The notes below the pieces were generated by a model. That model worked only from the letters and a program-made list of their open reading frames with translations. It was not told the origin of the DNA and ran no database searches. A DNA stretch of 64,000 bases from an uncultured Hyphomicrobiales bacterium. Lineage in GTDB: Bacteria; Pseudomonadota; Alphaproteobacteria; Rhizobiales; Beijerinckiaceae. The position numbers and the translations under genes were made by a program. Shown here piece by piece: positions 8,155 through 17,939 of the stretch (positions are counted from its first letter, which is position 1; each line of letters opens with the position of its first letter). The stretch spans positions 59,415 to 123,414 of the forward strand of contig CAIUWR010000058.1 of the NCBI GenBank assembly GCA_903902915.1, written 5' to 3'.

Positions 8155-9683
8155 CTATACATCCAGCTCTCAGACACAGGCTTGCCTTGCGCCTCCAACT
8201 GAAGCCTCAGCTCGCTCATCGGCTCGTTGCCCGGATCCACGTCGAAGATCACGCGCCAGGTCTTGCGGTCGCGATTGACGAAGGTCCGCACCGAGGAGAC
8301 CGTTCCGGGCGAGGCGACGATTTGCGGCGAGATTTCCGCGCTCTTCTGCGGGTCAGCGATGATATCGCCGGTAAAGTCGACCATAAAGCGGCGGCGGCGT
8401 GTGTTCGCCGGGGCGCCGGACGGACGCCCGCCACGCGACAGGGTGACGATGGCCCCCGGCGGCCGGTCAGGCGGCGTCCAGCACCAAAGCTGGCGCCAGG
8501 CGAACATGACTTCGCTCCCCGCATTGAGCACCGCGCGCGGGCGCCAATAGCCGATGATGTTCTGGTTCACCTCGGATTCGGAGGGGATTTCCACCAGGGT
8601 CACATTGCCCTGCCCCCAATCGCCGATGGGTTCGATCCAGAGCGAGGGGCGGCGCTCCCAGTGGTTGTCGTCGTCGAGAAACCGGCCAAACTCCCGGTCC
8701 CGCTGCAAAAAGCCAAAGCCGCGCGGGTTCTCGTCCACAAAGGCGGAGAGTTGCAGCGTCTCGCGGTTGGAGACCGGACGCCACAGCCATTCGTCCTTGC
8801 CATTCAGCATGGCGAGCCCGGCCACGTCGTAAATGCCCGGGCGCACGTCGTCGCTGCGCCGCCGGTCGAGCGCGCCCAGAACATGGGTCGCCGTCATGGT
8901 GGCGATGCCCACATGGTCGAGGTTCACACGCGGGAAGAGCGTGCATTCCGTGTCGATGATCGTGGCCTCGCCCGCGCGCAGGGTGAACCGATAGGCGCCC
9001 GACACGCTCTCCGAATCCAGCACGGCGTGAATCACCAGCGCGTCGGAGGCGAGCGTGGGCTTTTCGATCCAGACGGCGCGGAACAGGGGGAACTCCTCCC
9101 CCTTGGGATCGGCTGTGCGAATCGACAGGCCGCGCGCGGTGACGCCGTAGCCCTGGCCGCTGGCGAGGGATCGGAAGAAGCTCGCCCCCTGGAAGATCGC
9201 CACCTCGGTCGGCGGCTGCCCGTCCCGAAGGCGAAGCACCCGGAAACCCGAAAAACCCAGATCCTTGCCTTCGGCAGGCGGTTTCAGCTGACCAAAGGTG
9301 AAATCCGCCGGATTATAGGCGAGGCGACGCTCCTCGCCATTTTCGACGACGCTGATCGCTATCGGCGTGGCGTAAACGAAGCCACGGTGCAGCGGCTCGA
9401 TGGCGTAGCCCACATTCTCGTTGGCCCAAAGGGCCGAGCCGGGCAAATTGCGGATGGCCGCATATTGCTCGTAACTGAGGGCGCTGAACGGCTCCGGCAA
9501 TTCGGCGGCGGGGGCCTTGTAGGGTTTTTTCGACAGGGCGCGGGCCGCTTCGACGACGCTGGCCGGATCGAAGGCGGCATTGGGCGAATCGCCGGGCGGC
9601 GGCGTTTGCGCCGACACGGCGTTGGCCAGCAGGCTCGTAAGGCCCGCAAGCCCATATTTCAGAACGATCCGACGCTCGAACAT
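8142..9683 (-). CDS. opgG: Periplasmic glucan biosynthesis protein OpgG/OpgD type
   Basis: Periplasmic protein of 513 residues needed to assemble osmoregulated periplasmic glucans with OpgH. The chosen ATG gives a signal peptide whose N-terminus contains RRIVLKYG, matching the twin-arginine consensus RRxxLK, then a hydrophobic stretch and an ASA/AQT-like cleavage region. That places it nearer OpgD in export route, although the OpgG/OpgD split cannot be made with confidence. The open frame extends 64 codons upstream into the intergenic region, but those codons are out of family. It is divergent from glmU across about 165 bases that must contain both promoters. Confidence 0.9.
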   Translation of the reverse strand: MFERRIVLKYGLAGLTSLLANAVSAQTPPPGDSPNAAFDPASVVEAARALSKKPYKAPAAELPEPFSALSYEQYAAIRNLPGSALWANENVGYAIEPLHRGFVYATPIAISVVENGEERRLAYNPADFTFGQLKPPAEGKDLGFSGFRVLRLRDGQPPTEVAIFQGASFFRSLASGQGYGVTARGLSIRTADPKGEEFPLFRAVWIEKPTLASDALVIHAVLDSESVSGAYRFTLRAGEATIIDTECTLFPRVNLDHVGIATMTATHVLGALDRRRSDDVRPGIYDVAGLAMLNGKDEWLWRPVSNRETLQLSAFVDENPRGFGFLQRDREFGRFLDDDNHWERRPSLWIEPIGDWGQGNVTLVEIPSESEVNQNIIGYWRPRAVLNAGSEVMFAWRQLWCWTPPDRPPGAIVTLSRGGRPSGAPANTRRRRFMVDFTGDIIADPQKSAEISPQIVASPGTVSSVRTFVNRDRKTWRVIFDVDPGNEPMSELRLQLEAQGKPVSESWMYRWTP

Positions 9684-9850
9684 CAATGGTCCGGAAAAGG
9701 GTTGGGCGCACGGAAAGCGCAGGTCCAGGCGCTGACCTGTATACTGCAAAACGGGCGCGCCGCGAGGGGCAATTTCGCCCAAAGGGGGATCCCGCTTTTT
9801 GCTGACGGGACTGGACGCTTCGGCTACACCAATCCACTTGAGACACTGAG

Positions 9851-11233
9851 ATGACCCGCCCCATGACGAATCCATCCGCTCCCGGCGCCCATTGCCTCGC
9901 CGTCATCCTCGCCGCAGGCGAGGGAACGCGCATGAAATCGGCGCGTCCCAAAGTGCTGCACGAGGTCGCGGGCCGCTCCATGCTGGCCCATGTGCTGGCG
10001 GGCGTCATGGAGGCCGGCGCGGACCGGGTCGCCGTCGTCGTCGGCCCGGATCGCGCAGATGTGAACGCGCAGGCGCTGCGCCTCGCCCCCTCCGCGCTGG
10101 TTTTCGAGCAGCGCGAGCGGCTGGGCACAGCCCATGCCGCCCTGCGCGCGCGGGACGCCATGGCGGCGGGTTGCGACCAGGTGCTGATCGTCTTCGCCGA
10201 CACCCCCCTCATCCGGCCCCAGACCTACGGCGCCCTGCGCGCCGCCTTGCAGGATGGCGCAAGCGTCGCGGTTCTGGGCTTCGAGGCGCGCGATCCAACC
10301 GGCTACGGCCGCCTGCTGCGCGAGGCCGACGAACTGGTCGCCATTCGCGAGCACAAGGACGCCACCGAGGCCGAGCGCGCCGTGACCCTGTGCAACGCGG
10401 GCGTCATGGCGATTGCGGGGCCGCAGGCTCTGGCTTTGCTGGAGCGCGTCGGCGATGACAACGCCCAGAACGAATTCTACCTCACCGACGTGGTGGCTCT
10501 GGCGCGCGCGGCGGGCCAGAAGGCCGTGGTCGTGCTGGCGCCTGAAGATGAGGTGATGGGCGTCAACGACCGCGTCCAGCTCGCCGCCGCCGAGGCCGCC
10601 ATGCAGACCCGTCTGCGCGAAGCAGCCATGCGGGCGGGCGTGACCATGATCGCGCCGCAGACCACCTTCCTGTCCTTCGATACGCAGCTGGGGCGCGACG
10701 TGCTGATCGAGCCGCATGTGTTTTTCGGGCCGGGCGTCAGCGTTGGCGAGGGCGCGGTGATCCACGCCTCCTCCCATCTGGAGCAGGCCCATGTGAGCGC
10801 GGGCGCCTCCATCGGCCCCTTCGCAAGGCTGCGGCCCGGCGCGCGCATCGGCGCCAGGGCCAAGATCGGCAATTTCGTGGAGATCAAGGCTTCCGACATC
10901 GGCGAGGGCGCGGCTGTGAGCCACCTCACCTATCTGGGCGACGCCACGGTGGGGGCGAAAGCCAATATCGGCGCGGGAACGATCACCTGCAATTACGACG
11001 GCTTCGATAAATTCCGCACCCACATCGGGGCGGGCGCCTTCATCGGCTCCAATTCCGCCCTCGTCGCCCCCCTCACCATCGGGGATGGCGCCTATGTGGG
11101 CTCGGGCTCGGTGGTCACCCAATCAGTGGCGCCGGATTCGCTGGCCATCGCGCGCGGACGGCAGGTGGAGAAACCGGGCTGGGCGGACGATTTTCGCAAG
11201 TCCCATGAGGGCAAGCCGAAGCAGCGGCCCTGA
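9851..11233 (+). CDS. glmU: Bifunctional UDP-N-acetylglucosamine pyrophosphorylase / glucosamine-1-phosphate N-acetyltransferase
   Basis: Makes UDP-GlcNAc, the precursor of peptidoglycan and lipid A, from glucosamine-1-phosphate, acetyl-CoA and UTP. The 460-residue protein has an N-terminal nucleotidyltransferase domain with the [11 protein letters not shown] motif and a C-terminal left-handed beta-helix of hexapeptide repeats (for example [16 protein letters not shown]). The acetyltransferase part carries [12 protein letters not shown] near the active site. Length and domain order are normal. The start is ATG at 9851; a second ATG four codons on is possible. glmS follows after about 80 bases in the same direction, so two steps of the amino-sugar pathway are paired. 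Confidence 0.96.
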   Translation: MTRPMTNPSAPGAHCLAVILAAGEGTRMKSARPKVLHEVAGRSMLAHVLAGVMEAGADRVAVVVGPDRADVNAQALRLAPSALVFEQRERLGTAHAALRARDAMAAGCDQVLIVFADTPLIRPQTYGALRAALQDGASVAVLGFEARDPTGYGRLLREADELVAIREHKDATEAERAVTLCNAGVMAIAGPQALALLERVGDDNAQNEFYLTDVVALARAAGQKAVVVLAPEDEVMGVNDRVQLAAAEAAMQTRLREAAMRAGVTMIAPQTTFLSFDTQLGRDVLIEPHVFFGPGVSVGEGAVIHASSHLEQAHVSAGASIGPFARLRPGARIGARAKIGNFVEIKASDIGEGAAVSHLTYLGDATVGAKANIGAGTITCNYDGFDKFRTHIGAGAFIGSNSALVAPLTIGDGAYVGSGSVVTQSVAPDSLAIARGRQVEKPGWADDFRKSHEGKPKQRP

Positions 11234-11312
11234 CTTCGTCATTAGCGCGTGCAAGTTTTCGCTTGCTCGCCAAGCTGGACTACGGTCCAGCTCTCACGAA
11301 ATGGAGAATCAC

Positions 11313-13139
11313 ATGTGCGGCATTGTCGGGGTTCTCGGGCGTGAAGCGGTGGCGGGGCAGATCGTCGAGGCGCTGAAGCGGCTCGAATATCGCGGCTATG
11401 ATTCAGCGGGCGTCGCCACGCTGGAAGGCGGGCTGCTGGCCCGGCGCCGGGCGCAAGGCAAGCTGCGCAACCTCGAACAGCGTCTGCGCGAAGAGCCGTT
11501 GAACGGGCGGGTCGGCATCGGCCACACCCGCTGGGCGACCCATGGCAAGCCGACCGAAAACAACGCCCATCCCCACGCCAGCGACAAGCTGGCGGTGGTG
11601 CATAACGGCATCATCGAGAATTTCCGCGAGCTGCGCGAGGAGCTGTCCTCCAAGGGCCATCGCTTCGACACCCAGACCGATACGGAGGTGGTCGCCCATC
11701 TCGTGACCGAAGAGTTGCGGCAGGGCAAGGCCCCGCGCGAGGCGGTGGCCGCCGCTTTGCCGCGTCTGCGCGGCGCCTTCGCGCTCGCCTTCATCTTCGA
11801 GGGCGAGGAGGATCTGTTGATCGGTGCCCGGCAAGGCGCGCCGCTGGCGGTGGGCTATGGCGACGGCGAAATGTTTCTGGGCTCGGACGCGCTGGCTTTG
11901 GCCCCCTTCACCGACACGATCACCTATCTGGAAGATGGCGACCGGGTGATCCTGACCCGCGCGGGCGCCACCTTTCACGACGCCACGGGCCTGCCCGTGC
12001 ATCGCGCCCGCCAGCGCAGCCAGGCCTCGGCCTTCCTCATCGACAAGGGCAACCATCGCCACTTCATGGCGAAGGAGATCCACGAGCAGCCGGAAGTGGT
12101 GGGCCGCACGCTCGCTCATTATCTCGACATGTCCGAGGGCGCCGTGCGTCTGCCCTTCGATCTGCCGTTCGATCCGGCTGACCTCACCAGCATCACCATC
12201 AGCGCCTGCGGCACCGCCTATTATGCGGGGCTGGTGGCGAAATACTGGTTCGAGCGCTATGCGCGTCTGCCGGTCGAGATCGATTTCGCTTCGGAGTTCC
12301 GCTACCGCGATGCGCCCCTGAAGAAGGGCGGCTTGATGATCGTCATCTCGCAATCAGGCGAGACGGCCGACACTTTGGCTTCCCTGCGCTATGCGAAGGA
12401 GCACGGCCTCGTCGTGCTCAGCGTGGTGAATGTGCCCACCTCCACCATCGCCCGCGAAAGCGACGTGACGGCGCCGACGCTTGGGGGGCCTGAAATTGGC
12501 GTCGCCTCCACCAAGGCCTTCACCTGCCAGCTCTCGGTTCTCGCCTGTCTCGCGCTGGCCTTCGGGCGGGCGAATGGCGCGCTGACGCAGGCGCGCGAGG
12601 CGCAGCTCGTGGCCTCCCTCATGGCTGTGCCAGGCCTGATGGCCGAGGCGCTGAGGCGCGAGCCCCAGACCGAACAGCTCGCCGCCAGCCTGTCGCGCGC
12701 GCGCGACGTGCTCTATCTGGGTCGCGGCGCCAGCTATCCGCTCGCTCTGGAGGGCGCGCTGAAACTGAAAGAAATTTCCTACATCCACGCCGAGGGTTAC
12801 GCGGCGGGCGAGTTGAAGCATGGCCCCATCGCGCTGATCGACGAGGACATGCCGGTGATCGTCATCGCGCCCTTCGATCCGGTGTTCGAAAAGACGGTGT
12901 CCAACATGCAGGAAGTGGCCGCGCGCGGCGGACGCATCATCCTCATCGCCGACCAGCGCGCCGAACACGAAAGCTCGATCGACTTCGAGGCGGTGATCGC
13001 CATGGCGCAAATGGAGCCCGACTTCGCCCCCATCGTCTACGCCGTGCCCGTGCAGCAGATCGCCTATTATACGGCGGTGCACATGGGCAAGGACGTGGAC
13101 CAGCCGCGGAATCTGGCGAAGAGCGTGACGGTGGAGTGA
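11313..13139 (+). CDS. glmS: Glutamine--fructose-6-phosphate aminotransferase (isomerizing)
   Basis: Converts fructose-6-phosphate and glutamine to glucosamine-6-phosphate, the first committed step to UDP-GlcNAc. The ATG at 11313 is fixed because the mature enzyme must begin with the nucleophilic cysteine: MCGIVGVLG. The longer open frame upstream runs through the 3' end of glmU and is not coding. The N-terminal glutaminase domain shows RWATHGKPT and the C-terminal half two SIS sugar-isomerase domains (SACGTAYYAG; YLGRGASYPLALEGALKLKE). The ending LAKSVTVE is invariant in the family. Length 608 residues matches the usual 609. No glmS ribozyme is seen in the short leader. Confidence 0.97.
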   Translation: MCGIVGVLGREAVAGQIVEALKRLEYRGYDSAGVATLEGGLLARRRAQGKLRNLEQRLREEPLNGRVGIGHTRWATHGKPTENNAHPHASDKLAVVHNGIIENFRELREELSSKGHRFDTQTDTEVVAHLVTEELRQGKAPREAVAAALPRLRGAFALAFIFEGEEDLLIGARQGAPLAVGYGDGEMFLGSDALALAPFTDTITYLEDGDRVILTRAGATFHDATGLPVHRARQRSQASAFLIDKGNHRHFMAKEIHEQPEVVGRTLAHYLDMSEGAVRLPFDLPFDPADLTSITISACGTAYYAGLVAKYWFERYARLPVEIDFASEFRYRDAPLKKGGLMIVISQSGETADTLASLRYAKEHGLVVLSVVNVPTSTIARESDVTAPTLGGPEIGVASTKAFTCQLSVLACLALAFGRANGALTQAREAQLVASLMAVPGLMAEALRREPQTEQLAASLSRARDVLYLGRGASYPLALEGALKLKEISYIHAEGYAAGELKHGPIALIDEDMPVIVIAPFDPVFEKTVSNMQEVAARGGRIILIADQRAEHESSIDFEAVIAMAQMEPDFAPIVYAVPVQQIAYYTAVHMGKDVDQPRNLAKSVTVE

Positions 13140-13155
13140 GGCCGTCGGGAGCGGC

Positions 13156-14217
13156 TCAATACCCCTTGCCGTCGATCACCCCGAGCGAGGTCACGACCAC
13201 CCATTCGCGGCCGTGCTTTTCGATGGCGCGCACACGACCGGCCCCGGGGATCGTGTCGCCCAGTGCGACCTCCCGCAGGCCGGAGCGGCCTTCCAGCACC
13301 GCTATCCCCTCGCGCACGTCGCGCAAGACATAGCCATTGGCGGGAATGCGCGCGGCGTTGGCGCTGCGCGGAAGTTGCACGGGAACCTGCGTGGTTTCGG
13401 CGGGGATCGGCAAGGGCGGCAGCGCGGCCTGGGGACGCTGCGTGGGAACGGGCGCGCGCGGCGCCTGCGCAGGAACGAAGCTTGTCGGCGTGTCCGCCGA
13501 GACGACATCGTCGGGCCGTTGTTCGAGCTTCTGCATGCGCTCCGACGTGCGCGCCACGAATTTATCGACCTCGCCAAGACGCGCCGCGATATCATGATCT
13601 AGCTTTTCGAACCGGACCGAAGCGTCGCGGGCGGCGAACATCACGCGGGTGGCGCTGTCGCGATCCAGCGCCTCGACCTTGGCGGAGAATTCGATGATCG
13701 CCGTGTTGGTCTGGGCGCGATTGGCCTCCAGATTCGCCTGCAAGGAGGCGACCGAAGCGCGGAGGCCCGCCACATCCTGCGCCTGGGCGCGTTTGGCGAC
13801 GGCCTCGACCTCGTCCAGCCGGGACGCCAGAACCGACACCGCCTGCGTGAGGTTGCGAGCGGGCGCGCCAGCGTCGAAAGTGTTGGCGCCGATGACCCAG
13901 CCGACGCCGACGGCCACCAGCATGGAAGAGGCCTTGAAGCCGGAGGCCTGCGCTTGCGCGCGCCAGAGCGCGGCCTGCGCGCCAAGGGCGCGGAAGGACA
14001 GGGACGCGCGGGCGGCCGCCAGCCGCTCCGCCGCCGTGCGGGCCGTTCTGGCGACAGGCGGCGACGACGCCGTCGCCGCTAGCTGAACCGCCTTCAACTT
14101 CGCCGCCACAGTGCGGGCGGACGGTGTGGAGGCCGCGCCTTTTCTTGCCGCCCGGGGCGCCTTTGGGGTGGCGGGTTCGGCAGTCCGGATTTCTGTCTTG
14201 GGGGCTCGAGCAGCCAT
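13156..14217 (-). CDS. Single-pass membrane protein with a C-terminal GspC/PilP-like region
   Basis: I do not recognise a named family. The 353-residue protein begins with about 90 residues rich in Ala, Lys, Arg and Pro, followed by one membrane segment (about residues 95-112), so the rest should be periplasmic. Residues 125-235 are predicted helical and coiled (SRLDEVEAVAKRAQAQ, LEANRAQTNTAIIEF). Then comes a Pro-rich linker (PVPTQRPQAALPPLP). The last 60 residues (YVLRDVREGIAVLEGR, then REVALGDTIPGAGRV) resemble the small beta domain of secretion-system proteins such as GspC or PilP; that is an inference from pattern only. It is convergent with glmS and has no secretion genes nearby. Confidence 0.6.
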   Translation of the reverse strand: MAARAPKTEIRTAEPATPKAPRAARKGAASTPSARTVAAKLKAVQLAATASSPPVARTARTAAERLAAARASLSFRALGAQAALWRAQAQASGFKASSMLVAVGVGWVIGANTFDAGAPARNLTQAVSVLASRLDEVEAVAKRAQAQDVAGLRASVASLQANLEANRAQTNTAIIEFSAKVEALDRDSATRVMFAARDASVRFEKLDHDIAARLGEVDKFVARTSERMQKLEQRPDDVVSADTPTSFVPAQAPRAPVPTQRPQAALPPLPIPAETTQVPVQLPRSANAARIPANGYVLRDVREGIAVLEGRSGLREVALGDTIPGAGRVRAIEKHGREWVVVTSLGVIDGKGY

Positions 14218-14302
14218 GGCGGGCTTTCGGATTATGGTTAATTCTCCGTAACCACTGTCCCTCGCAACCCTTAACGATCCCTTATCTCACCCGTTAAATC
14301 CT

Positions 14303-15526
14303 TCATTTTGCTTGGGTGAAGCTCTCTCGCGCCCATAATTGCGGGAAAAACTGGATCCATAAAAGCGACGCGGCCACAGCCCCAACCCCGCCGACGATCA
14401 CCGTGGGCGGCGCTCCGATGAAATGCGCCAGCGCGCCTGATTCGAAATCGCCCAGATTGTTCGACGTGCCGGTCATGATGTTGTGGACTGCGATCACGCG
14501 CCCGCGCATCTCGTCCGGCGTATCAATCTGGATGATCGATTGGCGGATCACCACGCTGACCACATCGGCCGCGCCCAGCGTCATGAGGCAGAGCATGGCG
14601 GGCCAGATGCTCGTCGACAGGCCAAAGCCGATGGTGGCCAGGCCATAGACGATCACGGCGACGAACATGGTGCGTCCCACGCCGCGCGTCATCGGACGAT
14701 GGGCGAGGACCAACGCCGCCGCGATGGAGCCCACCGCCGGCATGGAGCGCAGCAGGCCGAGGCCCCAGGAGCCCGTATGGAAGACCTCGTTGGCGTAGAT
14801 GGGCAGAAGCGCCGTCGCTCCGCCCAGCAGCACCGCCGCCAGATCCAGCGTGATGGCGCCCAGGATCGCCGAGCGGCTCCAGATGAAGCGATAGCCCGCC
14901 ACCAGCATGGACCAGGTGACCGGCGGCTTGCCGCCCAGCTTCTTTTGCGAGGGCGAAATCCGCCACGCGCAGAAGGTGGCGACGGCGAAGCAGGCAAGCG
15001 CGACCGCGAAGGGCACGATGGCGCCCAGCGGAAACAGCAGCCCGCCGAGGGCCGGCCCCGCCACCGTCGCGGTCTGGATGATGGAATTGGTCCAGGCGGT
15101 GGCGCTGGCGTATTCCTCGTCCGGCACGGTGGCTGCCACCAAAGCCTGCCCGGCGGGATTGGAGAAGGACCGCGCCGCGCCGACGAAAATCACCACGAAA
15201 TAGAGCGGCCAGACCAGCCTTACGGAGGCCAGGGCGCATAGCGCGGCAGCCCCGCAGGCGATCAGCCCATAGCCGATGTACAGAATGCGCCTGCGGTCAT
15301 ACCGATCCGCCACGGCGCCGGTGATCAGCGACAAGGGCACGGTGGGCAGGAAGGTCGCCAGCCCGATCAGGCCCAGAGCGAGGGGATCGCGCGTGAGGTC
15401 ATAGACATACCAGGACACAGCCACGGTCTGGATCTGCATCGCCAGACCCCAGAGAAACCGCGCCATCACATAGTAGCGGAAGTTCTGAAACCGGAAAACG
15501 GCGCGGCCCGCGCTGGCCTTGGTCAT
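14303..15526 (-). CDS. MFS transporter, EntS/multidrug-exporter type
   Basis: A 407-residue major facilitator with about twelve membrane segments. The loop motif GAVADRYDRRRILYIG between helices 2 and 3 is the MFS signature. The overall pattern (FLWGLAMQIQTVAVSWYVYD at the N-terminus, later DEMRGRVIAVHN) is that of the MFS_3/EntS-like exporters, often drug or siderophore efflux carriers. The substrate cannot be deduced. The gene lies 32 bases downstream of livF in the same direction, so it may be the last gene of the Liv-type operon, although exporters are not a usual part of it. Confidence 0.85.
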   Translation of the reverse strand: MTKASAGRAVFRFQNFRYYVMARFLWGLAMQIQTVAVSWYVYDLTRDPLALGLIGLATFLPTVPLSLITGAVADRYDRRRILYIGYGLIACGAAALCALASVRLVWPLYFVVIFVGAARSFSNPAGQALVAATVPDEEYASATAWTNSIIQTATVAGPALGGLLFPLGAIVPFAVALACFAVATFCAWRISPSQKKLGGKPPVTWSMLVAGYRFIWSRSAILGAITLDLAAVLLGGATALLPIYANEVFHTGSWGLGLLRSMPAVGSIAAALVLAHRPMTRGVGRTMFVAVIVYGLATIGFGLSTSIWPAMLCLMTLGAADVVSVVIRQSIIQIDTPDEMRGRVIAVHNIMTGTSNNLGDFESGALAHFIGAPPTVIVGGVGAVAASLLWIQFFPQLWARESFTQAK

Positions 15527-15558
15527 GGATGGTTCCTTCGGACAATATGAGACCAGTC

Positions 15559-16293
15559 CTACCCACCCAGATAGGCCGCCACAACCTTCTCATTGCGGGC
15601 GATCTCAGCCGCAGGCCCGGAAAGCTCGATGCGGCCGGATTGCAGCACATAGGCGTGGTCGGCGATGTCGAGCGCGGCTTGCGCGTTCTGCTCCACCAGC
15701 AAAATGGTGCGCCCTTCCGCCTTCAGCTCCGCGATGATGCGGAAGATCTCCTCCACGAAGAGCGGCGCGAGGCCCATGGAGGGCTCGTCCAGCAACAGCA
15801 TCTGCGGATCGGCCATCATGGCGCGGCCCATGGCGAGCATCTGCTGCTCGCCGCCCGAAAGCAGCCCCGCCAGTTGCCGGATGCGCTCGGAAAGGCGCGG
15901 AAAGCGCGTCAGCACCATATCGCGCCGCCGCGCCTCCTCTGCGCGATCCTTGAGCAGCCACGCGCCCATGCGCAGGTTTTCGGCGATGGTCATGTTGGCG
16001 AAGACCTGCCGCCCCTCCGGCGCCTGCACCAGCCCCAGCGCCGCGATGCGATGGGCCGCCATGCCGCCAATGTCGCGCCCCTTGAAATGCACGGAGCCGC
16101 CGCGCGGACGCAGCAGGCCCGACAGGCAGCGCAGGATCGTCGTCTTGCCCGCGCCATTGGCGCCGATGAGGCAGACGACCGCGCCAGCGCGCACCTCCAG
16201 CGACACGCCCTTCACGGCCTCGGTGGCGCCGCCATAGCCGATGCGCAGATCGCGCAGGCTCAAAAGCGGCTCGCTCATCTTGGGCTCGCTCAT
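15559..16293 (-). CDS. livF: Branched-chain amino acid-type ABC transporter ATPase, LivF
   Basis: Cytoplasmic ATP-binding subunit of a hydrophobic amino acid uptake (HAAT) importer. Walker A is GANGAGKTT, the signature is LLSGGEQQMLAMGRAM, and Walker B is MLLLDEPSMGLAP, which is the classic LivF form. The start is the ATG at 16293, which overlaps the livG stop as ATGA; the frame upstream is antisense to livG. About 244 residues, normal for LivF (230-240). It pairs with LivG on the inner face of the LivH/LivM channel. Confidence 0.93.
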   Translation of the reverse strand: MSEPKMSEPLLSLRDLRIGYGGATEAVKGVSLEVRAGAVVCLIGANGAGKTTILRCLSGLLRPRGGSVHFKGRDIGGMAAHRIAALGLVQAPEGRQVFANMTIAENLRMGAWLLKDRAEEARRRDMVLTRFPRLSERIRQLAGLLSGGEQQMLAMGRAMMADPQMLLLDEPSMGLAPLFVEEIFRIIAELKAEGRTILLVEQNAQAALDIADHAYVLQSGRIELSGPAAEIARNEKVVAAYLGG

Positions 16294-17081
16294 GGCGGCG
16301 CCTCCAGCGAGCGGGCGACCTTGGCCCCAAGATAGGCCTCGACCACAAGGGGATCGGCGCGGACCTCGCGGGGCGAGCCTTCGGAAATCTTGCGGCCGAA
16401 ATTCAGCACGGTGATCTGATCGCACAGGCGCATGACGAAGCGCATGTCGTGTTCGACGAGCAACATGCTGACGCCCCGCCCCTTCAACGTTTCGAGCAAA
16501 GCTTCCAGCGCCTGGGTCTCCGATGGATTCATGCCCGCCGCAGGCTCGTCCAGCAGCAGCAGGCGCGGCTCGCCAGCCAGCGCGCGGGCGATTTCAAGGC
16601 GGCGCTGATCGCCATAGGGCAGATCGCCCGAGCGGCGATGGGCGGCCTCCGTCAGGCCCACGAAGTCGATCAGCGCCCAGGCCTTGTCGATCGCGGCGCG
16701 CTCGGCATGACGAAACGAGGGCAGGCGCAGCAGGCTGGCGAGCAGGGATTCGGCGAGATTCGCGTGCATGCCGGTCATCAACGTCTCAAGCACGCTCATG
16801 TCGTTGAACATGCGGATGTTCTGGAAGGTGCGCGCCAGCCCCAGCTGCGCCCGGCCCCAACTCGGCAGGGCGTCGATGCGCCGACCATCGAGCCGGATGG
16901 CGCCGCCCGTGGGCGCTATGAGGCCGCAGATGAGGTTGAACGTGGTCGTCTTGCCCGCGCCATTGGGGCCGATGAGCCCATGCACGGTTCCCGGCGCCAC
17001 CGAAAAGGACACATCGTCCACCGCCGCCAACCCGCCAAAGCGCACGGTGAGGCAATCGACGTCCAGACGCGGCGCGCTCAT
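16290..17081 (-). CDS. livG: Branched-chain amino acid-type ABC transporter ATPase, LivG
   Basis: Second ATP-binding subunit of the same importer, 263 residues. Walker A is GPNGAGKTT, and the Walker B region reads LLLLDEPAAGMNP, the LivG-type ending. The ABC signature is replaced by LPYGDQRRLEIARAL, which is normal for LivG. The C-terminus carries the LivG-specific extension (FGRKISEGSP, then VVEAYLGA). Overlaps of four bases with livM upstream and livF downstream show tight translational coupling. Confidence 0.93.
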   Translation of the reverse strand: MSAPRLDVDCLTVRFGGLAAVDDVSFSVAPGTVHGLIGPNGAGKTTTFNLICGLIAPTGGAIRLDGRRIDALPSWGRAQLGLARTFQNIRMFNDMSVLETLMTGMHANLAESLLASLLRLPSFRHAERAAIDKAWALIDFVGLTEAAHRRSGDLPYGDQRRLEIARALAGEPRLLLLDEPAAGMNPSETQALEALLETLKGRGVSMLLVEHDMRFVMRLCDQITVLNFGRKISEGSPREVRADPLVVEAYLGAKVARSLEAPP

Positions 17082-17938
17082 TTGGGCCTCCCGGTCGCAG
17101 CCCCGGCGCGGCCCATGCGCCAGGCCAACAGCCCACGCGGCATGAAGATCACCGCCAGTACGATGATGCTTCCATTCACCACGGTTTTATAATCGGCGAG
17201 CGGGCGCAGAACCTCCGGCAGCAACGTGAGGATGAACGCGCCCAGCACCGGGCCGAAGGGCGAGCCGATGCCGCCCAGCAGCGCGAAGGACAGGATCGTC
17301 ACCGCCGCATCGAAGCCGTAATCATTGGGCGAAATGAACGACGACACGTGGGCGTTGAGCGCCCCCGCCAGCCCCGCCAGCATGGCCGAGACCACGAGCG
17401 CGCCCAGCTTGTAGGCGGGCAGATCGACGCCCAAGGCGCCCGCCGCCAGTTCATCCTCGCGCATGGCCTCCATGGCGCGGCCGATCTTGGAGCGCGCGAC
17501 GAAGGCGAAGGCGATCAACGCCAGCGCGAGGCTGCCGTAGATGGAGATCAAGCCGCCCTTGGTGGGAATGCCCGAGAGGCCCAGCGCGCCGCCGGTCAAT
17601 TCCGAATTGATGAAGAAAATGCGCTGCACTTCTCCCAGACCGATGGTGGCCAGAGCCAGATAGACGCCCGAGAGGCGCAACGTCGGCGCGCCCACGCAGA
17701 GCGCGGCCAGCGCGGGGGCGAGCATGGCGGCCAGCAGGACCAGTGGGAAAGGCAGGCCGAGCTTGACGGTCAGCAGGGCCGACACATAGGCGCCCAGCCC
17801 CATGAAGGCGGCCTGCCCGAGCGAGAGTTGCCCCAGCGCCAGCACCACATACATGCTCAGCGCCAGCAAGCCGTTGACCCCTAACGCGTAAATCAGCGTC
17901 TGATAGGTGAAGAGGAAATCGTCGAGAAATTCCGGCAT
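17078..17938 (-). CDS. livM: Branched-chain amino acid-type ABC transporter permease, LivM
   Basis: A 286-residue inner-membrane permease, one half of the channel. It has many hydrophobic helices and the LivM signature regions (LGQLSLGQAAFMGLGAY and the LAGALNAHVSSFISP stretch). The EAA-like loop for ATPase contact is near SKIGRAMEAMREDELAAGALGVD. Its ATG lies two bases after the livH stop. At 286 residues it is shorter than the E. coli protein, as is usual for alphaproteobacterial LivM. Confidence 0.9.
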   Translation of the reverse strand: MPEFLDDFLFTYQTLIYALGVNGLLALSMYVVLALGQLSLGQAAFMGLGAYVSALLTVKLGLPFPLVLLAAMLAPALAALCVGAPTLRLSGVYLALATIGLGEVQRIFFINSELTGGALGLSGIPTKGGLISIYGSLALALIAFAFVARSKIGRAMEAMREDELAAGALGVDLPAYKLGALVVSAMLAGLAGALNAHVSSFISPNDYGFDAAVTILSFALLGGIGSPFGPVLGAFILTLLPEVLRPLADYKTVVNGSIIVLAVIFMPRGLLAWRMGRAGAATGRPK

Positions 17939-17939
17939 G

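Noticed and set aside
11085..11312. N-terminal extension of GlmS
   Set aside because: GlmS must begin with Met-Cys so that the cysteine is freed as the nucleophile; upstream codons lie within glmU.
11234..11312. glmS ribozyme in the leader
   Set aside because: The gap is under 80 bases and shows no ribozyme core; the element is known from Gram-positive bacteria.
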